Shown here: positions 1 to 7,457 of the stretch, piece after piece | Position numbering within the stretch: position 1 is the stretch's first letter | How the letters are laid out: every line of letters begins with the position of its first letter | Assembly: GCA_019347595.1 (NCBI GenBank) | Contig: JAHWLA010000017.1 | Coordinates: forward strand, 1-20,101 | Length of the DNA: 20,101 nucleotides | Origin: Actinomycetota bacterium | Lineage (GTDB): Bacteria > Actinomycetota > Acidimicrobiia > Acidimicrobiales > JAHWLA01 | Direction of reading: 5' to 3' | Notes under the pieces: model-generated | Told to the model about the DNA's origin: nothing | The model's database searches: none | The model's input: the letters and a program-made list of their open reading frames with translations, nothing else | Made by a program: the position numbers and the translations under genes

Positions 1-1
1 G

Positions 2-973
2 GAGCTGGAGCGGATCGTCGAGACGGGGCGCGACCTCTACCACGATGCGCCGTTCCAGGGAAACGTCGACATCGAGGCGCTCGACGACCTCGTTGCCCGC
101 AGCGGCCGCGAGCGGGTGCCGCTCGTGATGGTCACCATCACCAACAACTCGGGGGGCGGCCAGCCGGTGTCGCTCGCCAACGTCCGGTCGGTGCGCGAGG
201 TGTGCGACCGCCACGGCGTGCCGCTGTTCCTCGACGCCGCCCGCTTCGCCGAGAACGCCTGGTTCGTGACACTGCGCGAGGAAGGGCAGGGCGGTCGCCA
301 TCCCCGCGACGTCGCCCGGGAGATGTTCCGCTTGGCCGACGGCTGCACCATCAGCCTCAAGAAGGACGGCCTCGGCAACATCGGCGGCGTGCTGGCTATG
401 AACGACAAGGCGCTCGCCGCGCAGTGCCGCAACCTCCTCATCCTCACCGAGGGCTTCCCCACCTACGGCGGGCTCGCCGGCCGCGACCTGGACGCGTTGG
501 CGCAGGGCTTGCTGGAGGTGACCGACCCGGAGTACCTGCGCTACCGGGTGCGCAGCGCCGAGTACCTCGCCGAGAAGGCGTGGGCGGCGGGCGTGCCCAC
601 CGTGCGGCCACCGGGCGGCCACGCCGTCTACCTCGACGCCGGTGGCCTGCTCCCGCACATCCCGCCCCACGAGCTCCCGGCGCAGGCGCTGGCCGTCGCC
701 CTCTACCTCGCGGGCGGCGTGCGCACCGTCGAGATCGGCACGCTCATGTTCGGCCGCCCGCGCCAGGGCGAGACCGACGAGCCCGCGCCCCACGAGCTCG
801 TTCGCCTGGCCCTCCCACGGCGGGTGTACACGCAGAGCCACGTCGACTACGTGGGCGAGGTCATCGGCGCCGTCGCGGCCGACGCCGACCGACTCCGGGG
901 GTTTCGCATCGTGGAGCAGGCGCCCTGGCTGCGTCACTTCACGGCACGCATGGCCCCGGTCGACGCGGGGTGA
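2..973 (+). CDS. tnaA: Tryptophanase-type beta-eliminating lyase, 5' truncated by window edge
   Basis: PLP-dependent lyase of the tryptophanase/tyrosine phenol-lyase family, splitting an aromatic amino acid into the aromatic, pyruvate and ammonia. The frame is open at the left edge, so about 323 C-terminal residues of a usual ~460 are visible. The PLP-lysine motif SLKKDGLGNIGG is at 353-388 (Schiff-base Lys codon probably 362-364), followed by GFPTYGGLAGRD. Two residues that separate the subfamilies can be read by motif alignment. TPL has Arg in 'MERG' where this protein has Ile in VEIG (734-736), and TPL has Phe in 'RFFTAR' where this protein has His in LRHFTAR (935-937). Both are the tryptophanase state. 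Family is near certain; tryptophan as substrate is inferred from these residues. It is convergent with the next gene, 12 nt apart. Confidence 0.9.
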   Translation, partial: ELERIVETGRDLYHDAPFQGNVDIEALDDLVARSGRERVPLVMVTITNNSGGGQPVSLANVRSVREVCDRHGVPLFLDAARFAENAWFVTLREEGQGGRHPRDVAREMFRLADGCTISLKKDGLGNIGGVLAMNDKALAAQCRNLLILTEGFPTYGGLAGRDLDALAQGLLEVTDPEYLRYRVRSAEYLAEKAWAAGVPTVRPPGGHAVYLDAGGLLPHIPPHELPAQALAVALYLAGGVRTVEIGTLMFGRPRQGETDEPAPHELVRLALPRRVYTQSHVDYVGEVIGAVAADADRLRGFRIVEQAPWLRHFTARMAPVDAG

Positions 974-985
974 GCGAACAGCTCG

Positions 986-2845
986 TCAGGCGGGTTCGAG
1001 GCCGGCCGTCGCAGTCCCCGTGAAGAACCGCCGGCGGATGCGCTCGCGCAGCGCAACGGTGCGCAGCGCGCCGTCGTGCTCCGCCAGCCGCACCTGGCGG
1101 CGGCGCAGCCGGTCCTCCATGATCACCGCCAGCTCGTCGAGCCACTCGGGGTGCGCCTGCAGTAGCGGCTCGTACTGGCGGTAGCCGATCTCCAGCACCA
1201 GGGCAGCCTCGACCGCCCGCACCGTGGCGCTGCGCCGCTCGCCGGTGAGCAAGGACATCTCGCCGACGACCGCGCCATGGCCCATCCTCTCCACGAACAC
1301 GTCCTCGCCGTCGTGGCGGCGCAGCAGTACCTCCACCTCGCCCTCGGCGACGATGAACAGCGAGTCGTCGCCGCTGCCCTGCACGACGAGCCGCTCGGTC
1401 GGGCCCAGCAGCAACGGCCGGACGCTCGCGGCCAGCGCTGTGAGATCGGCCCTCGACAACATGCCGAGGATGGCGACGTTCTCGAGCAGTGCCTCGATCT
1501 CCTCGGTCGTCGGCCGGCTCTGCTCGACGGGTTCCGCCACGTCGAGACGCTCGCCGTACCCGTCACGCCGTTGGAGGGCCGCCACCTTGGTGGCGTCGCC
1601 CATGTGCGCTTCGAGCAGGCTCACCTGCACCGGCACGCACTCGTCGCCCGCGTGGTCCATCAGCCGCCGCCGCTTGGCCCACTCGGCGACCGCGTTCATC
1701 GACGCCCGGTACTGGTGGCACGCCGTGGCGTACAGCCCTTCCTGGCCTGCCACCGCCCGCCGCTGCCACAGGACGCGCTCGCGCAGCGGTCGGGGGAGGA
1801 AGCCGAGCTCGGGGAAGGCCGCCGCCGTCTGGCGCAGCACCGCCCGCTCGGCGTCGCGGAACACCCGCTGCCACGTCTCCTGGGCGTTGTGCCGGTTCGG
1901 CCCCGCCAGCTCGATGGCGTGCTTGAGATCCTCGTGGTGGACATGGAGGAACCGCAACGTCGCCCGCTTCTTCTGGAGCAGGTTGAGCGCCGACACCGGC
2001 CCCGCTCGCGGGCTGCCGCGCCGGGGGAAGGCGATGGCGCGCAGCGCCCACACCTCCCGCCAGGCGCCGGGGTCGATGCGCTCCCGGGTCTCCCGGTACA
2101 CCTCGCTGTGCTCGAACGCCGCCCGCTCCTCGCTCGTGAGCGGGTCGCCGACGTCATGGCGCACCGCCTCGAACACGCCGAGGCACGTCAGCAGTTCGAG
2201 GTAGACACCGACTCGCAGCAACCACGCCGGGTCGGTCAGGTGCCGCTGCTTGCCGACGATGTCGTCGACGAGTGCCCTGGTGTAGAGCGCCGCCTTGTCG
2301 CCGCCGATGCGCAGGACGGGGAACCAGGGGTGGAACTCCACGCCGGGATCGTCGACGCCGGCGGCCGCCGCCTGGCGGGCGACGTCGGGGCGGAGGAGGG
2401 CGTCGATGATCCGCTGGTAGAGCAGGCCGAGCAGGCGGATGTCGCAGACGTCGAGCGTGGTGTGGTCCTCGGCCTCGACCACGCCGGTGTGCGTCGCCTG
2501 CACCGTGACCTCGGCGCGGCGGAGGAAGCCCACCGAGAAGCCGAGATCCTCGGCGGCGAAGTCGATGTTGGGGGACAGGACGACGCGACGACGTGCTCCG
2601 CCGCCCTCTTCGACGCGGGCGGGCCGGCGGTCATCCGCTCCGACGACGCCGAGCGACGCGTCGGCAGCAGCGCCGTCGGACACCTCGAACAGGACGATGG
2701 CGCGGTTGCCGTCGTCGGTGTCGCCGGTGACGAGCGCGGCGCAGTCGCTCGAGCCGAGGCCCGGGTGCATGTCCTCGTCCGTCGGTCGTCGGCCGGGGAC
2801 GAACCGCACGATGCGGCACTCCGCGGGAGCATCGTTGCGGTCCAC
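986..2845 (-). CDS. Large unrecognised protein with C-terminal cyclic-nucleotide-binding domain
   Basis: 619 residues. The last ~175 hold a CAP_ED-type cNMP-binding domain (about 445-560). Its phosphate-binding cassette GEMSLLTGERRSATVRA keeps the Glu and the Arg-Ser pair used for cAMP/cGMP contact in CRP-like folds, so binding looks possible. A basic tail (RERIRRRFF) follows; I see no HTH, kinase or channel segment. The N-terminal ~430 residues are soluble, rich in Arg, Trp and His, and I do not recognise them. Notable stretches are HPWFPVLRIGGDKAALYTR and FLHVHHEDLKHAIELAG. The start is GTG at 2845, preceded by AAGGGA about 6 nt upstream. It is the last gene of the leftward run beginning near 6.4 kb. 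A class III adenylate cyclase lies 8 kb away and could supply its ligand (inference). Confidence 0.85.
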   Translation of the reverse strand: MDRNDAPAECRIVRFVPGRRPTDEDMHPGLGSSDCAALVTGDTDDGNRAIVLFEVSDGAAADASLGVVGADDRRPARVEEGGGARRRVVLSPNIDFAAEDLGFSVGFLRRAEVTVQATHTGVVEAEDHTTLDVCDIRLLGLLYQRIIDALLRPDVARQAAAAGVDDPGVEFHPWFPVLRIGGDKAALYTRALVDDIVGKQRHLTDPAWLLRVGVYLELLTCLGVFEAVRHDVGDPLTSEERAAFEHSEVYRETRERIDPGAWREVWALRAIAFPRRGSPRAGPVSALNLLQKKRATLRFLHVHHEDLKHAIELAGPNRHNAQETWQRVFRDAERAVLRQTAAAFPELGFLPRPLRERVLWQRRAVAGQEGLYATACHQYRASMNAVAEWAKRRRLMDHAGDECVPVQVSLLEAHMGDATKVAALQRRDGYGERLDVAEPVEQSRPTTEEIEALLENVAILGMLSRADLTALAASVRPLLLGPTERLVVQGSGDDSLFIVAEGEVEVLLRRHDGEDVFVERMGHGAVVGEMSLLTGERRSATVRAVEAALVLEIGYRQYEPLLQAHPEWLDELAVIMEDRLRRRQVRLAEHDGALRTVALRERIRRRFFTGTATAGLEPA

Positions 2846-2920
2846 CTCAATCCCTTCGACGTGGCGATGCGCCGCCCCTGGCGCGGCCAGGTCGCTACGG
2901 TACGCCGCTGCCGGCAGCCG

Positions 2921-3397
2921 CTACGTCGCGCTGTCCGTCTCTCCGGGCACCGGCCACACGTAGGGGAGATCGGGTGGCACCTCGCCGAAGCGGGGGCCGT
3001 ACCACTCGCGGTCCTTGCGCAGGAGCGACGAGCGGTGGCTCAGGTGGAGCGCCTCGTCGCCCAGCCACGGCGGCAGCGCGCCTGCCGCCCCCAGCTCGCG
3101 CTGCGTTCGCGGCGGCACGCGAACGAGGCCGTCGGCCAGGTCGCCCAGGATCTTGGCTTCGCACGTGTCGGCGTGGCCTCGCCGGCACCATTCCCGGCAG
3201 ATCGCCATCGCGTAGGCGCCGAGCGCCTCCTCGTAGCCCTGCCACATGCGCACGGCGGGATGGTGCTTCCAGCCGTATGTCGGCCGGGTGAGCGCCCGCA
3301 CGATCTGGAGCGCCTCGACGCGCTGTTTGCCGAGTCGCCGGTCGTCCAGCAGCCGGGCGCACTCGGCGAAGTCGGGGTCGGGGAGGAAGGTCTGCAT
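2921..3397 (-). CDS. MSMEG_6728-family protein (possibly related to pyrimidine-dimer glycosylases)
   Basis: 158 residues. The opening MQTFLPDPDFAECARLLDDR, then RLGKQRVEALQIVRAL, YGWKHHPAVRMW, and a C-terminal PPDLPYVWPVP are typical of the actinobacterial MSMEG_6728 family. I recall the family being linked to the T4 endonuclease V-like Pyr_excise fold, which would suggest DNA repair, but I cannot check this, and no active-site assignment is made. No signal peptide or membrane segment is visible. The ATG at 3395-3397 is the natural start because the family begins with MQTF. It follows the pirin gene by 43 nt on the same strand and precedes the cNMP-domain gene by about 75 nt, so co-transcription is likely. 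Confidence 0.85.
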   Translation of the reverse strand: MQTFLPDPDFAECARLLDDRRLGKQRVEALQIVRALTRPTYGWKHHPAVRMWQGYEEALGAYAMAICREWCRRGHADTCEAKILGDLADGLVRVPPRTQRELGAAGALPPWLGDEALHLSHRSSLLRKDREWYGPRFGEVPPDLPYVWPVPGETDSAT

Positions 3398-3440
3398 GGG
3401 CGCACCGCCGCGGCCGCACCGGGTGGGGCCGACGGCGCGG

Positions 3441-4445
3441 TCAGTCCAGCGAGGAGTCGGTCTCCGCCGCCAGCTCGTCGGTCGGCGCCAGCGGGTGGCT
3501 CGTCGGAACTGTGCCGAGTCGCCCGGCGTGGAAGTCGTCGAAGGCCTGGCGTATCTCGCCCTCCGTATTCATCACGAAGGGCCCGTACCAGGCGACGGGC
3601 TCGCCGATGGGCCGGCCACCGAGGAGTAGGAGCTCCAGTGCCCCCGTTCGCGTGTCCTGGCGTTCGTCGGCCTCGACCGTGAACAGGTCGCCGGCGCCGA
3701 AGACGGTGAGCTGCCCGGCCTCGACAGGCGTCCGCTCGGCGCCCACCCGTCCGCGTCCACCGAGTACATACGCCAAGGCGTTGAAGTCGGCCGGCCACGG
3801 GACCACGGTGCGGGCGCCCGGTGCGAGACTGGCGTGGACCATCGTCATGGGCGAGCGGGTGGCGCCCGGCCCGTGATGGCCGCCGAGCTCGCCGGCGATC
3901 ACACGCACCAACGCACCCGCGTCCTCGGTGGTGAGCAGCGTGACGGCCTCGGCCTCGAGGTCCTGGTAGCGGGGATCGACCCACTTCTGGGCCGTCGGAA
4001 GGTTGACCCACAGTTGCAGCCCATGGAACCAGCCGCCGGCCGCGACGACGTCGTGCGGCGGCGTCTCGATGTGCAGAATGCCCTTTCCCGCCGTCATCCA
4101 CTGGGTGCCGCCGTCGCGGATCACCCCGCCGCCACCCGTCGAATCGGCGTGTTGGATGACACCGTCCATCATGTACGTCACCGTCTCGAAGCCACGGTGG
4201 GGGTGCCAGGGCGTCCCCTTGGGCTCGCCCGGCGCGTAGTTCACCTCGCCGATCTGGTCGAGGTGGATGAACGGGTCGAGCGCCCGCAGGTCGACGCCCG
4301 CAAAGGCCCGCCGCACCGGGAAACCCTCGCCTTCGAAGCCGCGGGGCGCGGTGGTGATCGACGCCACCGGCCGCTGCCTCGTGTCGGCCACGGGGGTGGC
4401 GATCCGGGGTAGGCGGGTGGTGTCCTCGATGGTCACGGCGGGCAT
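3441..4445 (-). CDS. Pirin family protein (copy 1)
   Basis: 334 residues, bicupin pirin. The metal site is complete by motif: H81 and H83 (TPWHPHRGFETVTYM), H125 and E127 (GILHIETPP). The C-terminal cupin ends with the pirin signature EPVAWYGPFVMNTEGEI and a FHAGRLG tail. Pirins bind iron. Some are quercetinases and others are cofactors of transcription or metabolic enzymes, so the substrate cannot be assigned. The ATG at 4443-4445 (MPAVTIEDT) is chosen: the frame stays open upstream to 4559, but there it crosses the VOC remnant and encodes Arg/Pro-rich sequence. A weak AGGA lies ~10 nt upstream. It sits between the VOC remnant and the MSMEG_6728-family gene. A second, divergent pirin is at 8846-9769. 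Confidence 0.93.
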   Translation of the reverse strand: MPAVTIEDTTRLPRIATPVADTRQRPVASITTAPRGFEGEGFPVRRAFAGVDLRALDPFIHLDQIGEVNYAPGEPKGTPWHPHRGFETVTYMMDGVIQHADSTGGGGVIRDGGTQWMTAGKGILHIETPPHDVVAAGGWFHGLQLWVNLPTAQKWVDPRYQDLEAEAVTLLTTEDAGALVRVIAGELGGHHGPGATRSPMTMVHASLAPGARTVVPWPADFNALAYVLGGRGRVGAERTPVEAGQLTVFGAGDLFTVEADERQDTRTGALELLLLGGRPIGEPVAWYGPFVMNTEGEIRQAFDDFHAGRLGTVPTSHPLAPTDELAAETDSSLD

Positions 4446-4486
4446 GGGGTCTGTCCTACCCCGCCGTCCGGGCGCCGTAGCGAGCT

Positions 4487-4581
4487 TCAGGCGCGGGCGC
4501 GCTCGTGCAGCTCGATCAGGTTCCCCGAGGGGTCGGTGAGGAAGGCTCGACGGAGACATGGTGGAGGGCGAGCGCCTTCAC
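4487..4581 (-). pseudogene. Remnant of a VOC/glyoxalase-family gene with internal deletion
   Basis: Only the two ends of a VOC-superfamily gene remain. Reading leftward, GTG at 4581-4579 opens VKALALHHVS, a typical VOC N-terminus. After about ten codons the frame runs out of family-like sequence and stops near 4516. In another frame, RRAFLTDPSGNLIELHERARA then a stop (TGA, 4489-4487) is the typical VOC C-terminus. The roughly 90-100 central codons are missing and the junction is out of frame, so no functional product is expected. The GTG overlaps the stop of the upstream phosphoribosyltransferase gene as GTGA, so the intact ancestor was probably translationally coupled to it. That both halves lie in the right order and strand, with nothing between, makes chance unlikely. 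Confidence 0.75.
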
Positions 4582-5234
4582 GGAGCCATCATGCCCGGCG
4601 TCGACCTGGCGTGCTGGAGGAGCGCGGTCACCTCCTCGTCGGTCACCTGGTCGAAGCGCTCGTAGGACTGGCCCACGGCGTAGAAGGGGTCGGGTGCCAC
4701 TGCGCATACGACATCGTCGGCGACAGCCGCCAAGCGGTTCGCCGTCTCGCCTGCGCACGTCGGCACGGCGAGCACGAGGCGGCTCGGTTCGAGCGTGCGC
4801 AGGGCGACCAGCGCCGCCTCGGCGGTAACGCCGGTGGCCAGGCCGTCGTCGACGAGTACGACATCTCGCCCGCGGACCTCCGGGAGGGGGCGCGCACCGC
4901 GATACCGATCGACCCGGCGGGCCAGCTCGGCCCGCTCGGCGGACACGAGGCGAACCCACTCCTCCGACGACAGCCCGAGCCTGCGCAGGACCGCGACGTT
5001 GGCCACTACGCCATCGCCCTCCGCCACCGCGCCGATGCCGTACTCCGGGTTCTCGGGCGCACCCACCTTGCGGGCGACGAACACGTCGAGCGGGGCGTGG
5101 AGGGCATGGGCGACCTCGACGGCTACAGGGACGCCGCCTCGCGGGAGGGCGAGGACGACGGGCCGCGGCAGCCGGTACGGCACGAGCCGCTGGGCGAGCC
5201 GCCGTCCTGCGTCGGTCCGGTCGCGGAAACGCAT
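4578..5234 (-). CDS. Phosphoribosyltransferase-domain protein (COG1926-like)
   Basis: 218 residues of type I phosphoribosyltransferase fold. The PRPP-binding loop VVLVDDGLATGVTAEAAL lies at about 125-142 with the acidic pair D129-D130. Upstream, LALPRGGVPVAVEVA and the RKVGAPENPEYGIGAVAE segment match the conserved but poorly characterised COG1926 group. The substrate base or leaving group is unknown. The ATG at 5232-5234 is chosen because GGAAGGAGG sits immediately upstream and the following MRFRDRTDAGRRLAQ matches the family start; the frame further upstream runs through the 54-bp palindrome. Its start is only 10 nt beyond the stop of the PRMT-like gene, and its SD overlaps that stop, so the two are probably co-translated. 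The stop overlaps the start of the VOC remnant. Confidence 0.88.
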   Translation of the reverse strand: MRFRDRTDAGRRLAQRLVPYRLPRPVVLALPRGGVPVAVEVAHALHAPLDVFVARKVGAPENPEYGIGAVAEGDGVVANVAVLRRLGLSSEEWVRLVSAERAELARRVDRYRGARPLPEVRGRDVVLVDDGLATGVTAEAALVALRTLEPSRLVLAVPTCAGETANRLAAVADDVVCAVAPDPFYAVGQSYERFDQVTDEEVTALLQHARSTPGMMAP

Positions 5235-5244
5235 CGCCTCCTTC

Positions 5245-6357
5245 CTACCCACCCGCTTCGCCGTTCTGGTCCGCAGATCTCGCACGTACGTGCGAGATCC
5301 GCGGACCAGAACGGGAGAAGGAGATGGAGGTGTCGTCGTAGGCGACGGCAATCGCGACCCGGTCGCCGGTCTCGACGGGCAGCGGCTTGTCGAACAGTTG
5401 CACGGCCTGATGCCAGTTGCTCGTCGGGTTCTCGGGCGAGTTCTCCAGATGGGCTGTCGACGACAGGGTGACGTCGAACCAGAAGGCGACCCCGTGGCAC
5501 ACCCCCGGCTTGGTGACGATCAGCTCGTGGTGCGTGACGGCGGGCAGGAGGTCGTCGTGCGCGAAGTCGAGGTCGACCACGTCTGCCCGCTCACTGAGCA
5601 CCTCGTACGGGTGCCGGAACAGGCGTACCGGGAAGTAGGACGCCGTCGAAAAACGGTTGAACGCGCTCACGTCGATCCCGCGGGTGGTGTCGACGCGGTT
5701 GAGTCGGAAGACGGCGTCGCTCTCGATGAGCATCGCTGTGATTCGCGCCGCCGAGGGGATGAGCGTGCCGCCCGGCGCCAGGAGGCGCTCACGGGCGTCT
5801 CGCATGATGGCGAGCAGTGATTCGCCGAGCAGGGCGCAGTCGAAGGTCTCGGACACGATGACGTCTGCTCGGCCGCCCATGTCGTCTGGGGTGAGCTCGT
5901 CGGAGCGCTTGGCGATCACTTCGATCACCTCGCCGTGCGGGTCGGCGGCGACAACCTCCCGCGCCACGTCGGCAATGGTCGCGCTCATCTCGCACGTCAT
6001 CACGCGACGCGCTCCCGCTCGCGCCGCGATCACTGCGAGCACCCCGGAGCCGGCGCCGATGTCGAGGACGGTGTGGTGCGGTCGGACGTGCTCCGCCAAG
6101 GCCGCCTCGTAGCCGCCGTTGCGCTCGTCGTCGTTGAGCATCGGAAAGTGCCACCGCGGCACCAGTCGGCGGTACAGCGCCTGGACCGCCTGCTCGACGG
6201 GAACGGACGCGGTGGCCCGTTGGATTTCGTCGAGCAGCGCGTGGACCAGATCGAGCGAGTCCCGCGCCAGCGAAGGGCGCGCTGCCGACGGCAGCCGCTC
6301 GCCGAGGACCGCCAGGCGACGCAGCGCTTCGTCGACCCGAGTCCGGCTATCGCTCAC
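5245..6357 (-). CDS. PRMT7-like protein arginine methyltransferase-like enzyme
   Basis: 370 residues. The SAM motif I VLDIGAGSGVLAVIAA is at 98-112, with acidic residue E123 at the end of the next strand. The PRMT double-E loop is present with exact spacing: E170-TFDCALLG-E179. It resembles the PRMT7 form E-LFDTELIG-E more than the PRMT1 form. The preceding MLNDDERNGGYEAAL and the following IPSAARITAMLIES also resemble PRMT7. A SNWHQ segment (313-317) lies where PRMTs carry the THW loop, followed by a beta-barrel-like C-terminal half. Arginine methylation is inferred; substrates are unknown. The GTG at 6357 has GGGGGAG upstream, unlike the GTG at 6381. The last ~20 residues are encoded by a 54-bp palindrome. 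Ordinary annotation might call it a ribosomal L11-type methyltransferase, which the double-E loop argues against. Confidence 0.78.
   Translation of the reverse strand: MSDSRTRVDEALRRLAVLGERLPSAARPSLARDSLDLVHALLDEIQRATASVPVEQAVQALYRRLVPRWHFPMLNDDERNGGYEAALAEHVRPHHTVLDIGAGSGVLAVIAARAGARRVMTCEMSATIADVAREVVAADPHGEVIEVIAKRSDELTPDDMGGRADVIVSETFDCALLGESLLAIMRDARERLLAPGGTLIPSAARITAMLIESDAVFRLNRVDTTRGIDVSAFNRFSTASYFPVRLFRHPYEVLSERADVVDLDFAHDDLLPAVTHHELIVTKPGVCHGVAFWFDVTLSSTAHLENSPENPTSNWHQAVQLFDKPLPVETGDRVAIAVAYDDTSISFSRSGPRISHVRARSADQNGEAGG
5261..5314. repeat. 54-bp near-perfect palindrome (related to 6410-6464)
   Basis: Arms 5261-5287 and 5288-5314 are 27 bp each, with no spacer and a single mismatch (a5275 against c5300). 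Each outer end reads CCGTTCTGGTCCGC. On the minus strand it encodes the C-terminal tail of the PRMT-like protein. In RNA it would form a very stable hairpin 10-20 nt before the SD of the phosphoribosyltransferase gene. There is no T-tract, so a simple intrinsic terminator is unlikely. A second element with the same outer end lies at 6410-6464. Confidence 0.9.
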
Positions 6358-6409
6358 GTCGGTCGCTCCCCCCGAGTCCACCTGCAGAACTGTACGTGTG
6401 CACGCTCAG

Positions 6410-6464
6410 CCGTTGTGGTCCGCGAACGGCGCAGCATATGGCGCGATGCGCGGACCAGCAGCGG
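6410..6464. repeat. 55-bp imperfect palindrome related to 5261-5314
   Basis: The left end CCGTTGTGGTCCGC (6410-6423) matches the outer end of the other palindrome at 13 of 14 bases. The outer stem TGGTCCGCG (6416-6424) pairs exactly with CGCGGACCA (6449-6457), and imperfect pairing continues inward around the central CATATG and outward. It lies in the 137-nt gap between terC and the PRMT-like gene, 30 nt after the terC stop. It could act as terC 3'-end structure as well as being a repeat-family member. Confidence 0.7.
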
Positions 6465-6494
6465 TCAGCCGCAGCTCGACTCGACGCCCTGCCG

Positions 6495-7445
6495 TCAACC
6501 GGGCATGGCCTCGTCGGGGACTTCCGGGATCTCGATGATGCGGGTGGCGCGCAGCGACGCCAGGATCGACGTGGCCAGGACGCACGCGATGGCAAGCAGC
6601 GACGCCCACACGGGGACGTGCAGCCATTCGGAGAGGAGCATCTTGGCTCCCACGAACACCAGCACGGCGGCCAAGCCCACCTTCAAGAACACGAACCGGT
6701 TCATCATCCCGGCCAGCATGAAATAGAGCGCCCGGAGGCCGAGGATGGCGAAGGCATTCGAGGTGAACACCAGGAACGGCTCGTCGGTCACGGCGAAGAT
6801 GGCGGGAATGGAGTCGACGGCGAAGAGGATGTCGGTCGTCTCGACGGCCACCAGCACGGCGAGCATCGGCGTGGCAATGCGCTTCGCCCCCTGCTTCACG
6901 AAGAACCGGTAGCCCTCGTACTCCGTCGTCATGGGCACGATGCGCCGCATGGTCTTCAGCACGGGGTTGCGCTCGGGGTGGACCTCGGTGCCGCTGTGCC
7001 GCGCCATCTTGACGCCCGTGAACACGAGGAAGGCGCCGAATACGTAGATCGTCCAATGGAACGACTCAAGCAGGGCGGCGCCCGCGGCGATGAAGATCGC
7101 CCGGAACACCAGCGCCCCGAGGACGCCCCAGAAAAGGACGCGGTGCTGGTAGGCGGCTGGTACGGCGAAGTACGACAGCAGGAGGGCGAAAACGAAGATG
7201 TTGTCGACCGACAGGCTCTTTTCGATCAAGTAGCCGGCGAGGTACTCACCGCCCGCCGTGCCGCCCCAGACGACGGTGACCACCACGCCGAAGGCGAGAC
7301 CCAGCGTCACCCAGATGCCACTGGTGATCGCCGCCTCTCGCATGGAGATCTCGTGCGCGTTGCGGTGGAACACGAACAGGTCGAGAGCCAACGCCCCCAG
7401 GATGAAGGCGATGACGGCAAACCAGGCCCACAACGGCACGTCCAC
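6495..7445 (-). CDS. TerC/Alx family integral membrane protein
   Basis: 316 residues with seven or more hydrophobic segments. It carries the TerC family acidic motifs: D22 in LDLFVF, E75 and D81 in IEKSLSVDNIFVF, and E202, D205 and D211 in VETTDILFAVDSIPA. Members are implicated in manganese efflux, metal insertion into secreted proteins, and tellurite resistance. The length fits the Alx/YkoY branch (about 320). The GTG start at 7445-7443 has AAAGGA (7459-7454) 8 nt upstream. The leader carries a yybP-ykoY riboswitch, the classic regulator of this branch, which supports a manganese role (inference from context). It ends 137 nt before the PRMT-like gene, with the second palindrome between them. 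Confidence 0.93.
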   Translation of the reverse strand: MDVPLWAWFAVIAFILGALALDLFVFHRNAHEISMREAAITSGIWVTLGLAFGVVVTVVWGGTAGGEYLAGYLIEKSLSVDNIFVFALLLSYFAVPAAYQHRVLFWGVLGALVFRAIFIAAGAALLESFHWTIYVFGAFLVFTGVKMARHSGTEVHPERNPVLKTMRRIVPMTTEYEGYRFFVKQGAKRIATPMLAVLVAVETTDILFAVDSIPAIFAVTDEPFLVFTSNAFAILGLRALYFMLAGMMNRFVFLKVGLAAVLVFVGAKMLLSEWLHVPVWASLLAIACVLATSILASLRATRIIEIPEVPDEAMPG

Positions 7446-7457
7446 GGTGCTGGTCCT

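Noticed and set aside
1277..3682. An 801-codon open frame on the plus strand across the cNMP-domain, MSMEG_6728-family and pirin genes
   Set aside because: Composition is Arg/Ala/Pro/Val-rich without domains; the minus-strand genes under it have recognised families and good starts. It is a GC-bias shadow.
4446..4559. Longer N-terminus for pirin copy 1
   Set aside because: The extra codons translate the VOC remnant in a third frame and are not pirin-like; pirins begin shortly before the first cupin strand.
4516..4959. Minus-strand 147-codon frame ending in the VOC N-terminus
   Set aside because: Only its last ~22 codons match a family; the rest is antiframe to the phosphoribosyltransferase gene.
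5235..5351. Longer N-terminus for the phosphoribosyltransferase
   Set aside because: It would read through the 54-bp palindrome and the end of the methyltransferase gene; a strong SD lies directly before the later ATG.
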